NCBI GenBank assembly: GCA_021731215.1
Contig: JAKFXU010000416.1
Coordinates: 1-5,830 of the forward strand
DNA from: Rhodoferax sp.
GTDB lineage: Bacteria; Pseudomonadota; Gammaproteobacteria; Burkholderiales; Burkholderiaceae_C
Length of the DNA: 5,830 nt
Direction of reading: 5' to 3'
Part shown: piece after piece, positions 1 through 5,320 of the stretch
Layout: each line of letters begins with the position of its first letter
How positions within the stretch are numbered: position 1 is the first letter of the stretch
Made by a program: the position numbers and the translations under genes
The notes under the pieces: generated by a model
Told to the model about the DNA's origin: nothing
Databases searched by the model: none
The model's input: the letters and a program-made list of their open reading frames with translations, nothing else

Positions 1-1007
1 GTGCCAGTGATGAAATATCGACCAACGCCTTCAACCCCAAGGGCCGCCCGGTGGCGGCGATTCTGGATGAGGCCGAGCAAAAAATCTTCAACATCGGCGA
101 AGAGGGCGCCCGCACCAAACAGGGTTTTCAGGCCATGGACTCGTTGGTGGTGGCGCTGCTGGACCGGGTCCAGGAGATGGCCGACAACCCCAATGATGTG
201 ACCGGCGTGCCGACCGGCTTTTACGACCTTGATCGCATGACGGCTGGTTTTCAGGCCGGCGACCTGATCGTGCTGGCGGCGCGTCCGTCCATGGGCAAAA
301 CGGCGCTGGCCATCAATATTGCCGAGCATGTGGCACTCAACGAAGGTTTGCCGGTGGCGGTGTTTTCGATGGAAATGGGTGCCGCGCAACTGGCGGTGCG
401 GATCGTGGGCTCGATCGGCCGCATCGACCAGAGCCACTTGCGTACCGGCAAGCTGACCGACGAAGAATGGCCGCGTTTGAGCGAAGCGATCGAGAAGTTG
501 CGCACCATTTCCCTGCACATTGATGAAACCGCCGGTTTGACCTCCAGCGAACTGCGGGCCAACGCGCGGCGCCTGTCGCGCCAGTGCGGCAAGCTCGGTC
601 TGATCGTGGTGGACTATTTGCAGCTCATGAGCGGCTCCAGCAGCGACGGTGAAAACCGCGCCACCGAGCTGGGTGAGATTTCGCGCGGCCTGAAGATGCT
701 GGCCAAGGAACTGCAATGCCCGGTGATTGCGCTGTCGCAGCTCAACCGCAGTGTCGAAACCCGGCCCGACAAGCGCCCCATGATGAGTGACTTGCGCGAG
801 TCCGGCGCCATCGAGCAGGACGCCGACATCATCATGTTCATCTACCGCGACGAGTACTACACCAAGGACGCCTGCAAGGAGCCGGGCGTGGCCGAGGTCA
901 TCATCGCCAAACAGCGCAACGGCCCGACCGGCGTGGTGAAGCTGACCTTCCTGAAAAATATTACCAAGTTCGAGTCAATGGCCTCAGGCGGCAGTGGCGA
1001 TTTCTAA
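1..1007 (+). CDS. dnaB: Replicative DNA helicase DnaB (3' part, N-terminus outside window)
   Basis: DnaB is the hexameric ring ATPase that unwinds DNA at the replication fork and recruits primase. Codons are read from base 3 and give about 334 residues; E. coli DnaB has 471, so the N-terminal domain lies mostly off the left edge. The fragment opens in the linker region (TNAFNPKGR) and holds the whole RecA-like C-terminal domain. Walker A is ARPSMGKT at bases 279-302. The catalytic glutamate sits in FSMEMG, near base 372. Walker B is LIVVDYLQLM, with its Asp at 612-614. The DLRESGAIEQDAD block and the KQRNGP motif that carries the arginine finger follow. The GTG at 51 is internal, because homology continues upstream of it. 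The C-terminus is short (ASGGSGDF) and the gene ends in TAA. It converges with the phoH-like gene. No frameshift or missing motif is seen. Confidence 0.97.
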   Translation, partial: ASDEISTNAFNPKGRPVAAILDEAEQKIFNIGEEGARTKQGFQAMDSLVVALLDRVQEMADNPNDVTGVPTGFYDLDRMTAGFQAGDLIVLAARPSMGKTALAINIAEHVALNEGLPVAVFSMEMGAAQLAVRIVGSIGRIDQSHLRTGKLTDEEWPRLSEAIEKLRTISLHIDETAGLTSSELRANARRLSRQCGKLGLIVVDYLQLMSGSSSDGENRATELGEISRGLKMLAKELQCPVIALSQLNRSVETRPDKRPMMSDLRESGAIEQDADIIMFIYRDEYYTKDACKEPGVAEVIIAKQRNGPTGVVKLTFLKNITKFESMASGGSGDF

Positions 1008-1009
1008 GG

Positions 1010-2728
1010 CTACAAGACGTCGCTGGCAAAATCGGCCAGTCGGGAGCGTTCACCGCGCGCCAGCGTAATGTGGCCGCCGTGTTGCCAGCCCTTGAACCTG
1101 TCGACAGCATAGGTCAGGCCGGAGGAACCTTCGGTTAGATAGGGGGTGTCGATCTGGGCCAGATTGCCCATGCAAATGATTTTGGTGCCGGGGCCGGCGC
1201 GGGTGATCAGGGTTTTCATCTGCTTGGGCGTCAGGTTCTGCGCCTCGTCGATGATGACGTACTTGTTCAGAAAGGTGCGCCCGCGCATGAAGTTCATGCT
1301 CTTGATCTTGATGCGGCTGCGGATCAGCTCGCTGGTGGCGGCGCGGCCCCATTCGCCGGCGCTGGTATCGGTTTTTCCCAGCACTTCGAGGTTGTCATCG
1401 AGCGCGCCCATCCAGGGGCCCATTTTCTCTTCTTCGGTGCCGGGCAGAAAGCCGATGTCTTCGCCGACGCTGACCGTGGCGCGCGTCATGATGATCTCGG
1501 TATAGCGTCGATCGTCGAGCACCTGGGTCAGGCCGGCGGCCAGTGTCATCAAGGTTTTGCCGGTGCCGGCGGTGCCGGTCAGGGTGACAAAGTCAACTTC
1601 GGGGTCCATCAGCAGGTTGAGGGCAAAGTTTTGCTCGCGGTTGCGGCTGGTGATGCCCCACACCGCGTTCTTCAGGTGGTTGTAGTCCTTGAGGGTTTTG
1701 AAGACGGCGGTCTTGCCGCGAATTTCAGTGACCCGGGCGTACAGGCTGGGCTCGCCGGGTGACTCGAAGTAGACGAACTGGTTGATCAGCAGGCTGGGCA
1801 CGATCGGGCCGGTGATGCGGTAAAAAGTGTGCGCGCCCTGCTGCCAGCTCTCCACGGCCTGGCCATGGGTGGTCCAGAAATTGGCGGGCAGTGCCAGCGA
1901 ACCGGCATACAACACATCACCGTCTTCCAGCGTTTTGTCGTTCTGGTAATCGTCGGTGACCAGACCCAGTGCGCGCGACTTGACGCGCATGTTGATGTCT
2001 TTGGACACCAGCACCACTTCGCGCGGGGCGTATTGCTGGCGCAGCGCCTCCACCACGCCCAGGATCTGGTTGTCCGCCTTGCCCGGCGGCAGGCTGGTGG
2101 GCAGCGTGTAGTTCAGCAGTTGGGTTTGGAAAAACAGCTTGCCGCCGGCTTCCCGGTGGCCGGTGGTGTTGAGTGACAAGCCGGCGGTGATGTCGGCGCC
2201 TTGATGGCCGGCCAGCGCATCCAGCGTGCGGCTGGTCTGGCGCGCATTGCGGGCGACCTCGGTCATGCCTTTTTTGTGGGCATCGAGTTCTTCCAGCACG
2301 ATCATGGGCAGAAAGATGTCGTGTTCTTCAAAGCGGAACAGGCACATGGGGTCGTGCAGCAGCACGTTGGTGTCGAGCACGAACAGCTTGGCCGGGCCGC
2401 TGTGCTTGGTCTTCCTGGGTTTGACTTCGGCCGCTGTTTCAACTGGGGTTGGTGCTTGGGTTGCGGACCGGTTTTTGCGGGCGGGGGCGTGCGGGCGTGG
2501 CGCTTTGCTGCGACTTTGCGGTGCGCCTTGCACCATCACCAAGGTCGCTGCTGGCGCGGCACGGTCGGTGCGCTCAGGCGTCTGCCGGGCTTGCGGCTTT
2601 TCTGCCGCCAGCGGCTCAGTCGGGGCTGCGTCGGTCTGGCGTGCCTTGGGCGCAGGCCGGGCCGGTACATCGTAGTCTTGCTCGGACAGCAGTGCAGCGC
2701 GTTTGGCAGGGGCGGTTGGCAATGGCAT
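1010..2728 (-). CDS. PhoH family protein: PIN-domain nuclease fused to PhoH ATPase
   Basis: A 572-residue protein. Residues 1 to about 112 are a Pro/Ala/Lys/Arg-rich, probably disordered tail. A PIN domain follows, starting at KLFVLDTNVLLHD, with the usual acidic set visible: Asp119, Glu146/147 (VLEELD), Asp219 (ADNQI) and Asp244 (SKD). The PhoH ATPase domain fills the C-terminal part: Walker A GTAGTGKT at 385-392, Walker B VIIDEAQN with Asp494/Glu495, the sensor-like ICMGNLAQID, and ARGERSRLADF at the end. In related PIN-PhoH proteins (mycobacterial PhoH2) the pair acts as an RNA helicase plus ribonuclease; that role is inferred here. I chose the ATG at 2726-2728; an in-frame TTG at 2744-2746 would add six residues (MRANCP). 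Neither start has a good Shine-Dalgarno sequence. The length exceeds B. subtilis YlaK (about 440 residues, from memory), mostly because of the tail. Likely cytoplasmic, with no signal peptide or membrane segment. Confidence 0.93.
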   Translation of the reverse strand: MPLPTAPAKRAALLSEQDYDVPARPAPKARQTDAAPTEPLAAEKPQARQTPERTDRAAPAATLVMVQGAPQSRSKAPRPHAPARKNRSATQAPTPVETAAEVKPRKTKHSGPAKLFVLDTNVLLHDPMCLFRFEEHDIFLPMIVLEELDAHKKGMTEVARNARQTSRTLDALAGHQGADITAGLSLNTTGHREAGGKLFFQTQLLNYTLPTSLPPGKADNQILGVVEALRQQYAPREVVLVSKDINMRVKSRALGLVTDDYQNDKTLEDGDVLYAGSLALPANFWTTHGQAVESWQQGAHTFYRITGPIVPSLLINQFVYFESPGEPSLYARVTEIRGKTAVFKTLKDYNHLKNAVWGITSRNREQNFALNLLMDPEVDFVTLTGTAGTGKTLMTLAAGLTQVLDDRRYTEIIMTRATVSVGEDIGFLPGTEEEKMGPWMGALDDNLEVLGKTDTSAGEWGRAATSELIRSRIKIKSMNFMRGRTFLNKYVIIDEAQNLTPKQMKTLITRAGPGTKIICMGNLAQIDTPYLTEGSSGLTYAVDRFKGWQHGGHITLARGERSRLADFASDVL

Positions 2729-2778
2729 GGGGCAGTTTGCTCGCAAAGAGTGGATGGAATTCAGGCTTTAGAAGTGAC

Positions 2779-2806
2779 AAAGCCGCCATGTGGCCAAGGC
2801 GGCTTT
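2779..2806 (-). terminator. Hairpin between bcp and phoH, probable bcp terminator
   Basis: A perfect 9-bp inverted repeat, AAAGCCGCC at 2779-2787 and GGCGGCTTT at 2798-2806, encloses a 10-nt loop. On the minus strand it reads AAAGCCGCC, loop, GGCGGCTTT, then GTCAC, so the T tract is only three bases and lies within the stem. This A-stem-T form is common for GC-rich intrinsic terminators. It lies 98 bases beyond the bcp stop codon and about 50 bases before the phoH ATG, so it could instead sit in the phoH leader if phoH is transcribed from a promoter upstream of it. Confidence 0.6.
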
Positions 2807-2847
2807 GGGAAGGAGGGTACGGTCGCGATAATCAATGGCATGCGACC

Positions 2848-2874
2848 ATTATGCATAAGCTTGGCATGCATCAA
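2848..2874 (-). promoter_or_regulatory. Candidate promoter for phoH (weak)
   Basis: On the minus strand, TTGATG (2874-2869) matches the first four bases of the -35 consensus. It is followed after 15 bases by CATAAT (2853-2848), a 5/6 match to TATAAT. The 15-base spacing is short for sigma-70, so this is tentative. It overlaps a run of small palindromes (ATGCAT, AAGCTT, ATGCAT). If used, the transcript would start near 2841 and carry the 2779-2806 hairpin in a leader of about 110 bases before phoH. Confidence 0.3.
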
Positions 2875-2904
2875 CACACGCCAGCGCAACACTTTTTCTC
2901 AGGC

Positions 2905-3390
2905 TCAGGCAAGGACGGCAGTCTTCTTCAAGTCTTTCACCGCCTTCAGTACGTCATCGACATGGCCCGGCACCTTGAGACCGCGCCATTCTTCCTTGAG
3001 GGTGCCGTCGGCCCCAATCAGGAAGGTGCTGCGCTCAATGCCCTTGACCTTTTTGCCATACATGATTTTGTTCTTGACGACACCGAACATGTGGCACATT
3101 TTTTCTTCCGTGTCGGCGATCAGTTCAAACGGGAGTTCGAGTTTGGCTTTGAATTCGTCGTGCGATCTCATGTTGTCGCGCGAGACGCCAAACACGGTGG
3201 CACCGGCCTTGACAAAATCTTTGTACTTGTCGCGGAACTGCATGGCCTCGGTGGTGCAGCCAGGGGTGTTGTCCTTCGGGTAGAAGTACAGAATGACGAC
3301 TTTACCGAGGTGGGAAGTGTTGGAGACTTTGATGCCACTGGTGGCATTGGATTCAAATTCAGGGATGGGTTTATTGACAACAATCGCCAT
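2905..3390 (-). CDS. bcp: Bcp/PrxQ-type thiol peroxidase (peroxiredoxin)
   Basis: This peroxiredoxin reduces H2O2 and organic hydroperoxides in the cytoplasm, using thioredoxin or another thiol donor. It has 161 residues, close to the usual ~155. The active-site block YFYPKDNTPGCTTEA gives peroxidatic Cys45 with Thr42 and Pro43. GVSRD and the conserved Arg120 in GIERSTFLIGADG complete the pocket. E. coli Bcp has a resolving Cys at position 50 in the PGCT....C pattern; here residue 50 is Met. The only other cysteine is Cys99 (EEKMCHMFGV), which also exists in E. coli. The start is the ATG at 3388-3390 (MAIVVNKPIPEF), which fits the family N-terminus. An in-frame ATG at 3423 would add 11 residues with no family counterpart. 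The Shine-Dalgarno is weak (GAG or AAGAA upstream). It is co-oriented with the DUF498 gene upstream and phoH downstream, both across sizeable spacers. Confidence 0.95.
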   Translation of the reverse strand: MAIVVNKPIPEFESNATSGIKVSNTSHLGKVVILYFYPKDNTPGCTTEAMQFRDKYKDFVKAGATVFGVSRDNMRSHDEFKAKLELPFELIADTEEKMCHMFGVVKNKIMYGKKVKGIERSTFLIGADGTLKEEWRGLKVPGHVDDVLKAVKDLKKTAVLA

Positions 3391-3530
3391 GGTTCTTAAA
3401 TCTCGTGTGACAGGATGCGTCATTGGCTCAAGTCGTGGGCACTATCCTCTGACAGCGCTCCGGCGCCCCCGACTACAACATGCAATTTTACCCTGAAAAT
3501 CAGGCCTGACCCTTGGCGCAAGGGCTGGTG
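3391..3530. other. Spacer between the DUF498 gene and bcp
   Basis: No gene is seen in these 140 bases. Read on the minus strand, it begins just after the DUF498 stop with a 5-bp hairpin (CCCTT, loop GCGCC, AAGGG; 3524-3510). The 10-bp palindrome TCAGGCCTGA (3509-3500) and then TTTT follow; together these could be a weak terminator. A -10-like TAAAAT (5/6 match) lies at 3490-3485, about 95 bases before the bcp ATG, but I find no convincing -35 at the right distance. bcp may therefore have its own promoter here, but the evidence is thin. Confidence 0.3.
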
Positions 3531-3911
3531 TTATCCCGATGTGGTTTCCAGCAGCAAGGCAACGGCGACGTGGCGCCCTTCGCCGGCCAGAATGTTGTAG
3601 GTGCGGCAGGCCGCCTGGGTGTCCATGGTTTCAATGCCGGTCTGGCGCTCAATCAGCGGCTTGAGCCAGGCCGCCTGGGGAAACCGGATGCGCGGGCCAC
3701 TGCCAAAAATAATCAGTTCGGTGTTCAGGGCCACCAGTTGGGCAAAGTGGTCTGCGCTCAGCTCTTCGAAGCGCTTGCAGGCCCAACTGAAGCGTTCGCC
3801 GCGCGAGCCAATGACCACGCTGCCGGTGATTTTTTCGTTGCCAACGGAAATCCAGCCGAGGCCGTAGGCACTGATGGATTGCACGCTAATGACGTCGGGT
3901 TGAAGCTTCAT
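3531..3911 (-). CDS. Mth938-like domain (DUF498) protein
   Basis: A 126-residue protein of the Mth938/DUF498 family, whose eukaryotic relative NDUFAF3 is a complex I assembly factor. No firm bacterial role is known to me, so none is assigned. Family features seen are the early SISAYGLGWISVGNEKITGSV beta segment, the central ELIIFGSGPRIRFP strand-loop (residues 65-78), and the C-terminal stretch GIETMDTQAACRTYNILAGE followed by hydrophobic HVAVALLLE. There is no signal peptide or membrane segment, so it is likely cytoplasmic. The start is the ATG at 3909-3911 (MKLQPDVISV), which gives the family length. The same frame stays open to an ATG at 4004, but the 31 extra residues look non-coding and would run through the divergent promoter. 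No clear Shine-Dalgarno is visible. It is divergent from the aminotransferase gene and upstream of bcp on the same strand. Confidence 0.88.
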   Translation of the reverse strand: MKLQPDVISVQSISAYGLGWISVGNEKITGSVVIGSRGERFSWACKRFEELSADHFAQLVALNTELIIFGSGPRIRFPQAAWLKPLIERQTGIETMDTQAACRTYNILAGEGRHVAVALLLETTSG

Positions 3912-3960
3912 GTTGTAAAAGGGTGGGAATGGATGCTGCGCTGCATCAAAAGCCAGGGTG

Positions 3961-3988
3961 TTGCACCGAAATGTGGTCAAATTATAGA
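3961..3988 (+). promoter_or_regulatory. Candidate sigma-70 promoter of the aminotransferase gene
   Basis: TTGCAC (3961-3966, 3/6 to the -35 consensus) is followed after 16 bases by TATAGA (3983-3988, 4/6 to the -10 consensus). The predicted transcription start is near 3995, giving a leader of about 27 bases that contains the GGAGG ribosome site. Position and spacing fit well, though the hexamers are only moderate. Its -10 overlaps the minus-strand TATAAT at 3986-3981. Confidence 0.5.
3981..3986 (-). promoter_or_regulatory. Candidate -10 element of the DUF498 gene
   Basis: On the minus strand these bases read TATAAT, a perfect -10 consensus. No convincing -35 hexamer is found 16-18 bases upstream; that sequence is GC-rich. 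The predicted start near 3974 would give a leader of about 63 bases before the ATG at 3911. It shares bases with the plus-strand -10 of the divergent aminotransferase promoter. Confidence 0.4.
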
Positions 3989-4012
3989 TTTCGCCCCACG
4001 TCACCCACGTCC

Positions 4013-4017
4013 GGAGG
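4013..4017 (+). promoter_or_regulatory. Shine-Dalgarno deciding the TTG start of the aminotransferase
   Basis: GGAGG at 4013-4017 lies four bases before the TTG at 4022-4024 (spacer GACT). The spacing is slightly short but the motif is the strongest ribosome site in the window. It supports the TTG rather than the in-frame ATG at 3923, which precedes the promoter. Confidence 0.75.
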
Positions 4018-4021
4018 GACT

Positions 4022-5248
4022 TTGAAGACCATTCGCAAATCAGTCAAACTGGCCAACGTCTGTTACGACATTCGCGGCCCCATCATGGACGCGGCGCGCC
4101 AGATGGAGGAAGAAGGTCACAAGATCATCAAGCTCAACATCGGTAATCTGGCGGTGTTCGGCTTTGATGCGCCGGAGGAAATCCAGCAGGACATGATTCG
4201 CAACCTGCCCAATTCGGCCGGTTACTCGGACAGCAAGGGCATCTTCGCGGCGCGCAAGGCGGTCATGCATTACAGCCAGCAGCAGGGCATCAAGGGCGTT
4301 ACGCTGGATGACGTTTACCTGGGCAACGGCGCCAGCGAACTGATCGTGATGGCGACCAATGCGCTGCTCGACAACGGCGACGAGTTGCTGTTGCCCTCGC
4401 CCGATTACCCGCTGTGGACGGCCGCCGCCAGCCTGTCCGGCGGCACCCCGGTGCATTACCGGTGCGACGAAGCCAATGGCTGGATGCCGGATCTGAGCGA
4501 CCTGCGCGCCAAGATCACGCCCGCTACCCGTGGCATCGTGGTCATCAACCCGAACAACCCGACCGGGGCGCTGTATTCCGATGAGCTGCTCAAAGCCATC
4601 GTGCAGATCGCGCGCGAGCACGGTCTGGTGATCTTTGCCGACGAGGTCTACGACAAGGTGTTGTACGACGGCGCGCGCCACACCGCCATTGGCAGTCTGT
4701 CGGATGATGTTTTCACGCTCACCTTCAACTCGCTGTCCAAGAGCTACCGCTCCTGCGGCTACCGCGCGGGCTGGCTGGTGGTGTCGGGCGACAAGAAGCT
4801 GGCCAAGGATTACATTGAGGGGCTGAACATGCTCTCGAACATGCGTCTGTGTTCCAACGTGCCCGGCCAATGGGCGATCCAGACCGCGTTGGGCGGCTAT
4901 CAGAGCATCAATGACCTGGTCGGTGAGGGCGGTCGCCTGCGGCGCCAGCGCGACCTGGCGTACGAGCTGATCACGGCAATTCCGGGCGTAACTTGTGTCA
5001 AGCCGAGTGCGGCGCTGTACATGTTTCCACGGCTGGACCCGACGCTGTATCCGATTGCGGACGATCAGCAGTTCTTTCTGGAGTTGCTGCAGGAAACCAA
5101 GGTGATGCTGGTGCAGGGCACCGGCTTCAACTGGCCAACGCCGGACCATTTCCGCATTGTATTTTTGCCGCACGAGGACGACTTGCGCGAGGCGATTTCT
5201 CGTGTCGCCAAGTTTCTGGAGAGCTACCGCAAGCGGCACAGCAACTGA
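4022..5248 (+). CDS. alaA: Glutamate-pyruvate aminotransferase, AlaA type (PLP-dependent)
   Basis: A class I/II (fold type I) PLP aminotransferase that makes L-alanine from pyruvate with glutamate as amino donor. From the TTG start it has 408 residues, against 405 in E. coli AlaA. It aligns to that protein from residue 1 without a gap in the remembered N-terminal stretch (KLANVCYDIRGP against KLENVCYDIRGP). Key residues fall at the AlaA positions: Gly41 (LNIGN), Asn179 (NPNNPTG), Asp207 and Tyr210 (FADEVYDKVLYD), Schiff-base Lys240 (SLSKSYR) and substrate-binding Arg378 (FRIV). YIEGLNMLSNMRLC and QTALGGYQSI are also AlaA hallmarks. The loop after Gly41 reads NLAVFGF where E. coli has NPAPFGF. 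An ATG at 3923 is in frame but unlikely, as it lies upstream of the promoter. The gene is followed 72 bases later by hom, with which it may be co-transcribed. Substrate specificity is inferred from family membership. Confidence 0.92.
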   Translation: MKTIRKSVKLANVCYDIRGPIMDAARQMEEEGHKIIKLNIGNLAVFGFDAPEEIQQDMIRNLPNSAGYSDSKGIFAARKAVMHYSQQQGIKGVTLDDVYLGNGASELIVMATNALLDNGDELLLPSPDYPLWTAAASLSGGTPVHYRCDEANGWMPDLSDLRAKITPATRGIVVINPNNPTGALYSDELLKAIVQIAREHGLVIFADEVYDKVLYDGARHTAIGSLSDDVFTLTFNSLSKSYRSCGYRAGWLVVSGDKKLAKDYIEGLNMLSNMRLCSNVPGQWAIQTALGGYQSINDLVGEGGRLRRQRDLAYELITAIPGVTCVKPSAALYMFPRLDPTLYPIADDQQFFLELLQETKVMLVQGTGFNWPTPDHFRIVFLPHEDDLREAISRVAKFLESYRKRHSN

Positions 5249-5262
5249 TGTGCTTTTTATTT
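5236..5262 (+). terminator. Possible weak terminator overlapping the alaA stop codon
   Basis: GCACA (5236-5240) and TGTGC (5249-5253) form a 5-bp stem with an 8-base loop that contains the TGA stop (5246-5248). It is followed at once by TTTTTATTT (5254-5262). The T tract is convincing but the stem is short, so termination may be partial, with readthrough into hom. Confidence 0.4.
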
Positions 5263-5320
5263 AACCGCCATCCGTGCTGAGTGCGCGGGGGCTAATGGCT
5301 TATTGAGCAGATATAACTTT

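Noticed and set aside
1..201. 66-residue plus-strand frame at the left edge
   Set aside because: Arg/Trp-rich shadow frame of dnaB; the frame read from base 3 carries the DnaB homology.
1829..2176. 115-residue plus-strand open frame inside phoH
   Set aside because: Antisense shadow of the PIN-domain coding region, with no ribosome site and no family resemblance.
2201..3399. Two long plus-strand open frames (360 and 316 residues) across phoH, the spacer and bcp
   Set aside because: They run antisense to two recognised genes and through their intergenic region, have no recognisable domain, and are Cys/Trp/Arg/Gly-rich in a way typical of shadow frames.
3391..3423. Upstream ATG start for bcp giving 11 extra residues
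   Set aside because: The extra residues (MTHPVTRDLRT) have no counterpart in the family, while MAIVVNKPIPEF matches the usual N-terminus.
3912..4004. Extended N-terminus of the DUF498 protein from the ATG at 4004
   Set aside because: It would make the protein longer than the family norm and place coding sequence over the divergent promoter elements.
4040..5239. 399-residue open frame on the minus strand covering nearly all of alaA
   Set aside because: It is antisense to a clearly recognised aminotransferase. Its translation is rich in His, Arg, Gln and Val without any family motif, as expected from a GC-rich gene read in reverse.
5312..5320. TATAAC just before the hom ATG as a promoter -10
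   Set aside because: It ends three bases before the start codon, so transcription would begin at or inside the start codon, and no -35 is found 16-18 bases upstream.
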